Part shown: positions 23,503 through 34,588 of the stretch, one piece after another
Layout: every line of letters starts with the position of its first letter
How positions within the stretch are numbered: the stretch's first letter is position 1
Assembly (NCBI GenBank): GCA_023515745.1
Contig: JALECJ010000258.1
Span: forward strand, 2,889,164-2,953,163
Reading direction: 5' to 3'
Origin: Amoeboaphelidium protococcarum
Lineage: Eukaryota; Aphelidiomycota; Aphelidea
Length of the DNA: 64,000 nucleotides
Notes under the pieces: model-generated
Told to the model about the DNA's origin: nothing
Seen by the model: only the letters and a program-made list of their open reading frames with translations
Database searches by the model: none
Translations under genes and position numbers: made by a program

Positions 23503-24006
23503 ATGATTCGTTCCATTATTTTACTGATCGTCTTAGTCTCCTTGATCCACGCTGCCGCAATCCCAAAGGACACGAGAGTATTTGCTAAGCGTCTGGTCGA
23601 TCTATTGAATGCTGATCGTCCTGCCAATCTATCTTCATACTGTTTGAACAGAAAACTGATGGCACCTGCTCAAGAACTGGCCGAGATCTATGCTTCTGGA
23701 CAAACGTATGATAATAACGATGGTAGAAATCTGACTAGACCAATGTTTGTCAATGGTTTCATTGGTTATTAGGACGCTTATGGGCTTCAGGCTGGTATAC
23801 AGACTCCAGAAGAGGCCAAGGAAGGGATCAAGACGCTAACGTCCGCTTTTGCCCGCTTTGGATAAGACTTGCGTTTCATGGGAGTCGGCTTTAAGAATGG
23901 CGTCGTTGTAACGTACTTTGTCGGAAGTGATGTTGAAAAATGTTCATATGGTTACGGTCGCTGTAAGGATTAAGGCGATCAGGGACAAGATTGCAATGAT
24001 CAGTGA
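23503..24006 (+). CDS. Secreted CAP/SCP-domain protein 2
   Basis: 167 aa, signal peptide MIRSIILLIVLVSLIHAAA. It aligns with CAP protein 1 throughout: LVDLLNADRPANLSSYCLNRKLMAPAQELAEIYASGQ, a DGRNLT block, FMGVGFKNGVVVTYFVGS, EKCS. The His of the H.D motif is replaced (YDNNDGRN versus YDHTDGRN), so any metal-binding site may be altered. The C-terminus has two extra Cys (GRCKDQ, DCNDQ) suggesting a disulfide. The frame is open further upstream (from 23215), but the signal peptide marks the start. Confidence 0.83.
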
Positions 24007-24479
24007 GTGTGTTGGAAATGATTTAATGTGACAGTTTGAAAAAGTACGAATGAAAGATTAGTTGATGAATTACATGAAATTGCGTAATAAAAGCTTATGA
24101 AAATAAATATGATTTACATGGTGCTTTCATTTTGTAGTTACGAACATAGTTGGATTGGGTTACAAGTTGTATTTGCTTTTCCACCGTATGATTATCAGAG
24201 CGAGAAATTTCAAGGCAATCTCAGTATCAAGCGCATGAGTGACGGCCATGAGAGATTAGGTGGTATTGTATGGTATTTAGCAGATGTCACTTGAGAAGAC
24301 ACAAAGAGAGATCACGCGTTACATTGTACGAGCAGTTGTTTCATTTAACTGTAACACAGGTAGCACAATGTAACGTTCCTGATTTACCATAAAATCTCAT
24401 TTAGTATATTCAACTTCTTTTTCTTATCATTAATATTTATAAATTCTGTTATAGTAACTACACTCACAATAAGAAAAGA

Positions 24480-25061
24480 ATGAAATTGACATTAGTTGTA
24501 TCCTCTGTAGTATCTGTTCTGTTGTCAACTCTAATCAATGCTCAAACCGGCGCTCCAGATGATGCCACATAAATGCTGAGTTTAATCAACGCCGTACGTG
24601 TTAATTATGGTTTGGAGGAAGTCTGCCTAAATGCAAAACTCAATGATGCTGGCTCTCAGTATGCTCAAGCTATGGCAAAAGCTAACAGATTTGAAACTTA
24701 GCTAAATGGTCAGAGTGTTTCAAATCGCGTTGAAACCGCCGGATTTAAAACTGTCTCCGCAACTCTTGAGGCTTTAACAATGGGTCATTAGTCTGCAGAT
24801 GACGCCTTCTAATCCATAATGGACGTACCATCTACAAGATCTATGGTCATTGATTCGCGTATTGAATTTGTTGGTGTCGGGATGCGTGATAGCTACTGGG
24901 ATGTGATCTTTAGTTCAAGCCCCACAGAGAAATGTCTGGGGGAAGAAGGTGCATCTGACCAATACGACGCTCAGATCCAGTCTGGTAATGGCACCAATGT
25001 GAACGTGTCAAATGCCGTTGGCTAAAACAGTACTTCTGATGGAATTGAATCCGCTATTTGA
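24480..25061 (+). CDS. Secreted CAP/SCP-domain protein 3
   Basis: 193 aa, signal peptide MKLTLVVSSVVSVLLSTLINAQ. It is the most bacterial-like of the three: MLSLINAVRVNYGLEEVCLNAKLNDAGSQYAQAMAKANRFE, then GHQSADDAFQSIMDVPSTRSMVID and EFVGVGMRDSYWDVIFSSSP. This matches the CAP layout (N-R helix, hydrophobic helix with Q.A, WxxSxxHR-like segment, vGxG beta strand). Catalytic-type His residues are not evident. It has a Gln/Asn/Ser tail. TAA/TAG are used as Gln in at least six places, and TGA is the stop. Tandem with CAP 1 and 2. Confidence 0.83.
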
Positions 25062-25169
25062 GCCGCGCAGTATGTTAAGTGATGATAATCCGGATGATGT
25101 TTGAACTCCAGCTATTAAAATATACTATTAGGTAAATCATTTAAAAAATCTATTCAGTTCAAAATTTGA

Positions 25170-27260
25170 TCATTCCAAGATATTAAATGTCAATGCACAA
25201 AGTACTACCATCAACCCAACTACGTAGATAGGAGACAGAGATTAGAATGTAGAAGTGGAGCCAGATACAAAATCATCTTCCGTCAACGAAGACGATAAAG
25301 AATCTCCCAGCGAATGCGATGCATCATTCTATTATTGCCCAACCACCGAGGATTCATTAAAAGTGCCAGCCTAGTACAAAGACCCGTCTGACGCATCAAG
25401 ATCAAGCAGAGGTGCCATCTCTATGAGCTAATCGTAAGAATCAATAAAGAGAATTGACATACCCATAGTCATATGAGAATTAATATGGCAATGCATTGGC
25501 CACACACCAGGATTATCAGCCTTAAATCTAATGACTCTCCACCCACAAGGTGCACCAGGTTTACCAGTGGTATTGGTTTGCAAGTTGGATGCAAAATCAT
25601 GTTCATAAGGATACACGGTAACAGTGTCGCGAAATAGAGGATCTTGCAAGTTGGTAGCCTGCGCCACCTCAGCACTATCCAATTTATACTCACCAGGACC
25701 AGATGCAAAATCAAATACGTGATATCCGTGTAAATGGAATGGATGCTACTCGCATATACCATTCATTGCCACAGTATTCTACAAAATCACCTCAATAGTT
25801 CTCTCAAAATCAATCTCGAATATCACCGCCTTCATAGCCTCCTCCGCAGACATTAACGTACCATTAGAGTGGACACCAGATACAGCTGATGACAACACCT
25901 TGTTCATATGATCTCGTCCTTTGAAGGCAGCATGGAGAGCCGGCTCACTCAAACTCATCATATCAAATGCACCACCGTTAATTAACCACTTGGTCTTGTT
26001 TTCATAAGTGCCATCAGATTTCAAAACGGGCAGTAGACTCTGCTGCATATGTAAATGGATACGCTGCATATTAGAAGAGTCCTTCAAAATTGTGGCTTCT
26101 TCAGATAAATCAATAGCTGGCTTCAGGTGACTGAGAATCCAATTAGGATCACTCTTGGTATTGTTCTGAGTAAATAAACTACCCACTTTAACAGATGTTT
26201 TATCTTCAGCACTATCTTTATAACTCAACATTGCATAACCAATAGGTCCAGATTTACGGTAGGCAACCTGTGCTTTAATCATATACTTACCAACAGCTGA
26301 CGGATCACTCATACGCACCAAAACTGAATACCTCTGCGCAGAATTGATCTCAAGTTCAGTTACTCGGAATGGCTGCACGTAGATACCATCAACCTCAATT
26401 ATGGTCATCTCATGCAGATCCATACTCAATTTGAAATAGGAAAGCGTGGAGGCACCAACAATTCTAAAGCGATACACTTTGTCCTTCTCCACCTGGAATG
26501 ACTCCATGCTGGCAAGAGATTAATTGCACTTGGATACATCACCAGAGTCACCAGAAGATGATGATAAAGAAGAGCAATTGAACTAACCATTACCATTAAA
26601 CAGAATAGACTGAGGATCACCAATCCACTTGAAAGGAGTCATCAGTAACCCGCTGGTCATATCATCTTCTTTAGCATGGAAATTATCACTCAGCATCAAG
26701 ACGCGCTCTTCATCATAACGATACTACTCTCCCAGAGTATCTACCAGATGATCAACTCCATCATCTTCAATGATAATCGGACCATAAAGCTGTTCACCGG
26801 TCTGCATGAAATGTGCATGATACCAATATGTTCCACCAGGCTCATTCACGATATACTGCTTGATAACATAGCTCTAGCCAGGTGCAATTGGATATTAAGT
26901 CAGAAATGCAGCACCATCATTCTAAGGTGTCAGAATAGAATCTAAACCATGCAAGTGGATAGCAATCTTATTCCCGGAAGCCATCTAATTAGTAATATTC
27001 AGCACCAGAGTATCTCCTTTACGAACACGGATCGCCGGTCCAGGATACTGGCCATTGATCAGAATCAGATGCTTCTCATAACCATCAGGACTAGCGTAGC
27101 CATCAGTCAAGACAAAATCATACTTGGTGGTATTGCCATTCAATTGCACACCATACTTTTACTACAGCTGCCGAGACAATGCCTGCAATTAGTCAGCAGC
27201 AACCAAAGAAGCAGCACTTATTAATGCAACAAAACAAGAAAGCTACTTATACCAAATCAT
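25170..27260 (-). CDS. Membrane-anchored laccase-type multicopper oxidase
   Basis: 696 aa from ATG 27258-27260 to TGA 25170-25172. Signal peptide (ending SAASLVAAD), then three cupredoxin domains. All four copper-binding motifs are intact: IHLHGLD, TYWYHAHFMQ, HPFHLHGYHVF and WPMHCHINSHMTMGM, the last giving the type-1 Cys and the axial Met region. Laccases oxidise phenols or metal ions with O2 at the cell surface, implying aerobic life. After the catalytic part comes a Ser-rich spacer and a C-terminal hydrophobic segment (PIYVVGLMVVLCALTFNIL) with no basic tail, so a type I anchor or GPI signal is likely. An Fe or ascorbate oxidase role cannot be excluded. Confidence 0.94.
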
Positions 27261-27795
27261 ATCAATCAATAACCACTATATATTACGGGAATATCACTAT
27301 AGATATCAAAATAATAGTGCAGTAGGATATTATAACGAGAGAGCAAGCAGAGAAAGATGAGAGAGAACGCTGCAGCAATAGAACAATGACAGAGAGAGAG
27401 AGCGAGGAAACAGCTGATAAGGGACTTTCTAACGCGCGTTTCCAGTGGTTTCTCTCGTGCGCGCGTGATTCAATGAAGATCTCTATTGTAGTGGTTGGTA
27501 GAACTCTTCAATCTACTTAAGCAACATCCAAAATCAATTTTTTATTCTCCATCTTTAGCCTTCACGTATCATGCTTTCTTAATTATCAGTGTTGGTTTGA
27601 TCTCTTGATGTGTTTCTACCATTCATCAACAAGTGAAGTGTGATCAAATCAGTTCAATCAATTCAAACGGTGTAAGGCATCTCTTTTCGATTATAATTAT
27701 CATCGGGAACGTGAAGGCTTCTTTACTTTAATTTTATCGCTAACAATTTAAATTTTCAATTTTGTAGACCATTTAAATAATAAATAAATTAATTA
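27261..27795. other. Divergent intergenic region (laccase / Grx5)
   Basis: 535 bp between divergently transcribed genes, so it must hold two promoters. Visible features are GAGA-type microsatellite at 27360-27410, the GC clusters ACGCGCGTTTC and GCGCGCGTGA (27430-27470), and AT-rich sequence before the Grx5 ATG. No RNA gene was seen. Confidence 0.45.
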
Positions 27796-28251
27796 ATGCT
27801 TAGAACTACTAGATTAATAAATCGTGGTGCTGTGTAATGCTAAAGATTGTACAGTAGTCTGTAGACTGAAGCGTAGAAGGCTTTACTGGGCAGCAAGAGA
27901 CATCCGGAGATTGAGAAGCGCGTACATGACATCATTGTTAAGAATGTCAGTGGTAATCCCCTGGTGGTATTTATGAAAGGTTCTCCTTCCTATCCATAGT
28001 GTGGATTCTCGCGTCTTGTCATCTAAATCTTGAATCTTAATGGTGTACCGATGGAGAAGATTAAGGCTCTGGATGTGCTTGATGATGCCGATCTGAGGTA
28101 GGGTGTCAAGCTATTCTCCCAGTGGCCTACCATCCCTCAAGTTTATATTGGCGGTGAGTTTGTGGGAGGCAGCGATATTCTGCGCAATATGCACGAGACT
28201 GGTGAGTTATAGTAGCTGTTGAAATAACACAAGTTGCTTGATGATGAATGA
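27796..28251 (+). CDS. GRX5: Mitochondrial monothiol glutaredoxin 5
   Basis: 151 aa. The N-terminus is basic, Ser/Arg-rich and lacks acidic residues ([21 protein letters not shown]), a typical mitochondrial presequence. The core has [18 protein letters not shown] with the CGFS active site, then [30 protein letters not shown]. Grx5 passes [2Fe-2S] clusters in the mitochondrial ISC pathway using glutathione. It is the best evidence in the window for an ISC-bearing mitochondrion. TAA/TAG are read as Gln at several sites, including the one just before CGFS, where the family often has Gln (PQCGFS). The stop is TGA at 28249-28251. Confidence 0.95.
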
Positions 28252-28345
28252 CAGTAAGAAGAGGATGAAGGATACTAGTGATACGTGACTCTAATCATAA
28301 TAATCATTTCTCATTATTATACTCAAGTACAGTATGTCTATGAAT

Positions 28346-29422
28346 TCATTAGCCATTGCTTTCAGACGCATCTTGTTCATCGTCTGAAAGATCCAAATCT
28401 TGGAAAGCAGATTCATCAACTTCTGGTTCATCCTCCTCCTGATCAGCGTCAGTAATATCTTCATCTCGGTTCGCATAGTCATAAGACACCACTTCACCGT
28501 CATTGTCTTCATCATCATCGCGCTAGTACAAGTCAGCATTGAATGTAAACAACTCACGTCCACTGGCACCAATCATCTTACCAGCTTTGATCGCAGCCTC
28601 TCTGCTCTTGCGCAGTTCATCCTACTCCTTCTTCTACTTGGTGAGACGGTCCTACTTCCACTTATTGAACGAATCGAGAGTGACGGGAGTCAACTTTGTG
28701 GGCATTCGCTTTCTCTCCTCTTCAATCCACTCCTCGAGAGTCTGCACCACTTCATCTTCGCCGTTACCGCGTCTGCCAGACTCTTTTAATTAAAATCCGG
28801 GTGGTAGAGCGTGTTTATACTTGCAATCAATACCATTGGGACATTACCAAAACCATCCATACTTTCTATCTTCCACAGCCTGGATGAAATATTTGCACAC
28901 GATATCGGTCGTTGGCTGAGCATTCTTGCCAGCCTTACGCGATACGACTTCCTCTAATTTCGCTTAATCCCACTTGTCCATGGTGTCATTCTCCTTATCC
29001 AAATCCTCCTTGCTCTTAGACTGACCACTACCACTTTAAGCACGCGCATCAGTGTACAGATCAATCTTGGCACTCTTTCGCTCCACATTCAGATCGTGAG
29101 AGAATTTACAATTTTTACCTTTGGTACATGTGCCCATCTTATGGAATTGACATAGAATAGTTTTCGGGTCTACACCGAATGGCACCTTCTGCGAAAGCTA
29201 GACTGGCTTAAATATCTCATTGAGCTCCTGCTTCCTCTATAGCTCAAGCTCCTTCTTACTCGGACCTTCCTATTTCTTTTTATTATTCGCCTGATTAGCC
29301 GCCTGCTGCATCTGCTGCACATATTGCTGCACCTTCTTACTCTTGTTCTTGTTCTTCAATCCAAACGTCTTGTCATCCACAACCTTCTGCTTCTTTGCCT
29401 TTTCTGCTTTCGATGGTGGCAT
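28346..29422 (-). CDS. CCCH zinc-finger protein, ZC3H15/Tma46 (DFRP1) family
   Basis: 358 aa from [30 protein letters not shown]. The N-terminal [14 protein letters not shown] motif is diagnostic of ZC3H15/Tma46. Two CCCH fingers follow: [19 protein letters not shown] and the split pair VCKYFIQ...[17 protein letters not shown]. Next is the DFRP-like part ([29 protein letters not shown]) and a highly acidic C-terminus. The family binds and stabilises the DRG1/Rbg1 translation GTPase on ribosomes. One TAA sits inside the second finger (WFWQCPNG), another clear UAR=Gln case. Start chosen at MPPSK, as in orthologs, not at the alternative codon upstream. Confidence 0.93.
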
Positions 29423-29612
29423 ACTAAAATATATATATTGGTTAATGTTTATCAAATTTTGATTTCTCTGATTATTGATCGCGCCGATAGAGAAAAACCT
29501 AATTCAACTGAAATCAGAGCCGGAGTCCTACGGTCAATACAAAGCAGTGCAATCAAATGAAATTGAAAATCTAAACATATAATCATAATTCTATTTAATT
29601 CATGCTGCTAAT

Positions 29613-32600
29613 TCAAATGCCCCTATTGTCTTTCATTTATGTTATTTTTATGAGCCACTCGTTGATAAAGACCGAGGTTGGCCGTTTGTCTGGATCAGAG
29701 TCCCAGCACAGCTCAATCAGATCCAGCAACGACTTCAGCTCCTCAACACCAAACTTCTTGGCTGCCAACTCAAAACTCTCAGCCAAGAATTCATCATTAG
29801 TCCAGATGACGTCCGCCGAGAATGGATTCTCACCATTATTATCACTGGCCAGTTGAAGGGATGGATCAGCTCGTTATCGCTTCAGAACATTCTACAAAGA
29901 TGAGCCATACGGTGGCATTTCTGGTCTGTCTCCACACATAGCCACTGCAGCATACACCTCCATTGATGACATCTTCTTCCAACAGAAATCTCTCGACACA
30001 GTCTCATACAGAATGACGGCGAACGCGTAAATATCTCTAGATGGACTCGCTTCATCTGCAGGCACCTTCTTCTGCTCTTTGGTAGAATTCAAAGTCACCT
30101 GTACCACCAATTGCATGTCCAGATCACCAGGTCCCATAAAACGCGTCAAAATCTCGGGCGAAGCATACGTGATAGAGGCAGCAGGCACTCTAATATTACG
30201 CCTGGTCTTCACCTTCTCTGCTGCCAGACGAACCTGTGAAATACCAAAGTCAGTCACATGCACAGTGTATGGCCGAGCTTTATCTTTCGTCTTACAGAAC
30301 AGAATATTGTCAGGCTTGAGATCACAGTGAGTAATTCCGCTCTTGTGCATTTCAATCATTGCTGCATTCAATTGCATAGCCAGATCCAAGATTGGAAGCA
30401 CCACAATATCAGTGTCTGCAATCAATTTGGATAAGCTGCCATCATATGCTTTCATTATCATCGCCATCTATGGACTATCCTGGAAGCCTACCAGAGAAAT
30501 AATGTTCGGGTGACCCTGCAACGCGTTGATAATACTTAGCTCCTGCTTGAACTTGTCCCTGGGAGTTAGTTCTTCATAATCATCTGCGGACTATGGCTTC
30601 TCCAACAGAGTCTTAATAGCAACCAGCAACTTACCTTCTGAATTTTTATTGAAATCGACGCTTCTCTCATTTAAAGCTATTTCCAATTAAGGATCAGACA
30701 CAAACGCCAAATCAATCTACCCGTCTCCACCTTTACCCAAAGTCTTGACAACCTTAAACTGATCCAGCGACAATTCCATGTATCCAGGCACAGCGACAAT
30801 TCTAGTGGACGGGTCAATGTACGTTGTATTTCCTCCAATTGTACTGAGATCAGTACCCATACGGCTCTTGAAATCTGTGGCAAGCTTCGACAGCATAGAG
30901 TTGCCAAGTTTACTTCTCATTTGCAATTTATACTCGCTCTTAAACTCGACTTTCTACTGCGGGGTAGGAGCCTCACCAATACTTTCTCCGATCATAGTGG
31001 TAGATACGCCTTTACTCTCAACCATTGTCGTACTAAGTCCAGTGGCCATGAGTGTCGGAGACTGCTCAATGATTGCCATAAGTTTACCTTGTCTCTGTCT
31101 CCTATCTCTTCTCCTGCGTGCCACTGTAAACAAGGATGCTGCCACTAGAACTGATAGAACAGACCCGATCAAAGCTATAGTGAGAATAGTACTCTACGTA
31201 AACACAGGATTGTCTTGATTCTACCTATCGTCAGGAGTAGTGAATGGGCGAATGGATTTTAAAGTACTTGTAACACCGTTTACAACTACAACGTAATCAA
31301 AGGTGAAGTAGTTACCTCCATTGTCCAAGACTACTGAAGTAGTACCAAGTCTCTATGTAGTCAATGTTGAAGTCCGCTTGGTAGTTGACGAAGAGGAGCC
31401 TACATCATTATCAATGATACCAATTTATCGATTTGATGAAAATTCATTACTTTCTGTCTGAGTTTAGATCCCACTTTCCACCAAATCCACAGTGCTAGAA
31501 TGTAATGTAGATACTGATTCTTCCACGCTGATGAAAGTTTGATTATTTATTGAGACAGTTGTGAGGACAGCATCGGTGGACAAAGTAATTGAAGCAGAAT
31601 CTATACTAGTAGGCAAGGATGATTCAGAAATAGATGTAGTGTCTATAGCAGTTGAGGATGAACTTGTATCAGTCACAGTAGGTGTAGTTGAAGGAGTAGC
31701 TATTCCATTAGTACTGATAGAAGTAGTAGAGATCTCAGACAAAGTTGCAAGTAGTGTAGATGACAGCATTTCAGTAGACGTGGACGCAGAAGTGGTAGAC
31801 GAGGAAGGAGAATCAACCACAGTAGATGTGGTAGAAGTCAATAGAGTTGTACTTGACGGAGTAGATGACGTTGCAGTGGATACTAACGTGCCAGTATTAG
31901 ATGTTGTTAATGTAGTTGTGGGAGTTGATGATGTACTTGATGCCGTTGAAGTGGTAATAGTTGTAGTTGTTCTAGTAGAGGTAGTAGATGAAGTAGTCGT
32001 CGTTGCAGTTGTCGTAGGAGTAGTCATAGTAGTGGTAGTAGTAGTAGTCGTCGTCGGAGTAGTAGTAGTCGTCGGAGTAGTAGTAGTCGTCGTCGTCGGA
32101 GTAGTAGTAGTAGTGGTGGTGGTGGAAGTTGTAGTAGTTGTAGTCGTAGTAGTAGTCGTTGTTGTAGTGGTAGTTGTAGTACTTGTCGTTGTCGTTGTCG
32201 TAGTTGTAGTTGTAGTAAGGGGCACTGTAAATTGAGGATAAACTTGCACCAAATCTTGTCTAATCCATGCCCATTCGTCAAAGCTACTAGTTCCATTAGA
32301 GATTAGCAAAGTTGCAACAAACGACGCGCCATAATATAAAGGACCATTGTAAGCCAGTTAACATGTGAGAGAGGTGTATGCTTTAGACTGAACGATACAC
32401 GATAAAGGAGTCGAACTAGTGTTTGCAGCAGGATGGAATGCGATTTCGTTCAACTATACCGCATTCGACTAGCCATTGCCACGTATGCTATAGTTGGAGC
32501 TCACTTACGAGGAGTTTAATGGAGTCACGTAGACATTAACAGACAACACGTCATTCCACCCCGAATTTGAGGTGAAGCCAAACCCATTAAGCGTAAAATT

Positions 32601-33731
32601 GATGTACTAACTACTCTGTGATACAACCATAGTGTTAGCCTTCATTGTAATCCAACGGTCAAAAGTCAAATCGCTTAGCACGTAAGCCATGGAATTATCT
32701 GAAAAATCACAAGCATTGCCTCCAAACATGAATACTCCATAGCCAGGAATTTACATCAATTTAGCTCCAACTTTCTGGACCGGTTGCACAGAAGAGCTGC
32801 TTATACCCCATTATTGCCAACTATTATTGGATGAGGAGTAAATGAAACTGTATAGCCCTGATCCGGTACAACTAGACTCACGTCCGCCGTAGAATAAAGC
32901 CTATTAGCTGTTAATGTTAATGACACTTGAACCGTACCTTGCAGCTGGAAGGGTGCCAGCGGTAGTTTAATTCCATACATTCAAAGAGAGATCGTATTTC
33001 CAACCAGTGCCATCATACGTTACAGGTCCAAGAGAACTAAAACCACCAAAGTTAATCAAAGAATTATTCAAAAGAGTCATTGCGGAATATCCACGGAATA
33101 TTGGCGGACCCTTCTGCTAGATCTGATTAAATCTACAACTAGAAACATCACTGCCCAGACAACTGAATGACCATAAATCACTCAATAGCACAGTATCCTA
33201 TCTGCCGCCATGGAGATACGCGAAAGATTCATTCATCTTTGACACTCCATAGCCAACTCTAGCGGTAGGCAGCGTTGTACTAGAAGTATTACCACTAACA
33301 TCTGTGAAGACTTTAGTAACAAGATCAAGCTGTGTCAATGAGATAGAAGTCCCATTGAAATATTTCACCTATGCACTACAGTACCCACCAATTATGATCC
33401 AGTATCGTTTCTATAAGAGCAGCCCATCCACCATACAAAATCCGGATGGAAATTCAAGACCGACCAAGTCGCTCGTCCAAGAGTTAGTAGACGGTGTGTA
33501 AGTCTGCATGTAAAATTATCCGGCAGACGTAGAGGCGTTGAATCCGCCAAGAAGATACACAACATCCTATCCGCTTACATCACTCATTACCCCGACAGGA
33601 AATTACATATTCACAGGAGCAGGAGCAGGATTTCTATTGTACCATCTAGCTTGATACTGTGCACACATGATCAGAATATATAACCACATTGCAGATTTCC
33701 ATGCTACTCTATGATGCACTGAAAATCGCAT
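29613..33731 (-). CDS. Receptor kinase: kelch-like ectodomain, Thr-rich stalk, one TM, cytosolic kinase
   Basis: 1372 aa in one frame from ATG 33729-33731 to TGA 29613-29615. Signal-anchor-like N-terminus (AMWLYILIMCAQ). Ectodomain (about 30-500) has kelch-type GG repeats: VYLLGGFN, WIIIGGYC, AYLHGGRQ, LINFGGFS, LFYGGRES, GVFMFGGN, with spaced Tyr/Trp as in galactose-oxidase-like propellers. Then a long Thr/Ser stalk (about 504-770), one membrane helix near 845-870 (ILTIALIGSVLSVLVAASLF) with a stop-transfer RRRRDRRQR, and a kinase from about 985. Kinase motifs: GKGGDG loop, VAIKTLL, THCDLKPDN, VTDFGIS, YASPE, DIYAFAVILYE and PDKRPT. All catalytic residues are present, tyrosine-kinase-like (TKL) in feel. 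It probably senses surface or environmental ligands. Confidence 0.93.
31600..32225 (-). repeat. Thr-rich stalk tract inside receptor kinase gene
   Basis: Stretch of ACN codons with interspersed Ser/Pro, encoding the glycosylatable stalk. The codons vary synonymously (ACA, ACT, ACG, ACC mixed), so the tract is not a simple microsatellite. Its antisense gives a spurious 224-codon Val-rich frame. Confidence 0.8.
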
Positions 33732-34588
33732 AATCATCATTCAATAGATTTTCCAATCTTCAAGTCAAACTCCTTTGTAAATTAAATTAGCTAAAGATTA
33801 CTTCTAATATATCTATATAAGAGAAAAAGGACCAAACTATACTAAAGGATTAGTGATAGAATTCTATGGCAACTGCATATTGCCGTCACTGATTCGAGTC
33901 TATTTTTAGACATTCAGTCAGTTAGATAATCAGTCAATGGGACATACGCGTCACATCTTCTCTGAGTGAAACAGACAATGAAACAATGTACGAACAGTAA
34001 AGAAAAGGATTTTATAGTACAGGGTCAGGGGAATGCTATGGAAAGTAGTGTAATGCAGTATAATCATAAGTCATCAAGTCTTCAAATCTACCTAATACCT
34101 GATCGCGATTTGGTACTATCTTTTAATTAATGCACTGCTCTTTAGTTTGTTATCATTGCACTATACTCACCAAGATTAGCTATCGTGGAGAAGAATCAAT
34201 ATCAAATGGCCAGCTCTTTATTTATATTTTGTCAGGTGCAGGTGCGAGTTAATAAAACGCGTGTGTATCAATTTCATCGAATTGTACAGGCTATTTTGGG
34301 CCTACTGTAAAAATAATGCATCATTTGGAACATGTTAATGTTTATCTTGCTTTATTTATTAACGCTGAATGCTCAATCTGTTGTACGTAGTTGAGAAAGG
34401 CTATGTTAAGAGTACTGTTTATGATGAGATTGATCATGTTCACTAGCTCGGTATTTCTATAGTGTGCAGTCTATATTTAGCGAAATTGGCCGAGCATATA
34501 ACTCTGATAGAGATATTATATTCATTTAGCTTCGAATTTCTCTTCTGATTATTAGCTTTAGATTAATAGTTTAATAGAAGAATATACA
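33732..34588. other. Divergent intergenic region (receptor kinase / first surface protein)
   Basis: About 860 bp between two divergent surface-protein genes. It is AT-rich with ACGCGT at 33947-33952 and 34258-34263. No open frame with recognisable content and no similarity to the promoter block repeated before the second and third surface genes was noticed. Confidence 0.4.

Noticed and set aside
27796-28251. Assignment of the window to an oxymonad or hexamitid because of UAR=Gln
   Set aside because: Grx5 with a mitochondrial presequence and an O2-using laccase fit a mitochondriate aerobe better. The taxon is left open.
28400-28887. Overlapping plus-strand frames with hydrophobic stretches
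   Set aside because: They are opposite the ZC3H15/Tma46 coding sequence, whose zinc fingers and conserved N-terminus are clear on the minus strand.
31561-32235. 224-codon Val-rich frame on the plus strand
   Set aside because: It is the antisense of the ACN codons of the Thr stalk in the receptor kinase; composition is fully explained by that.
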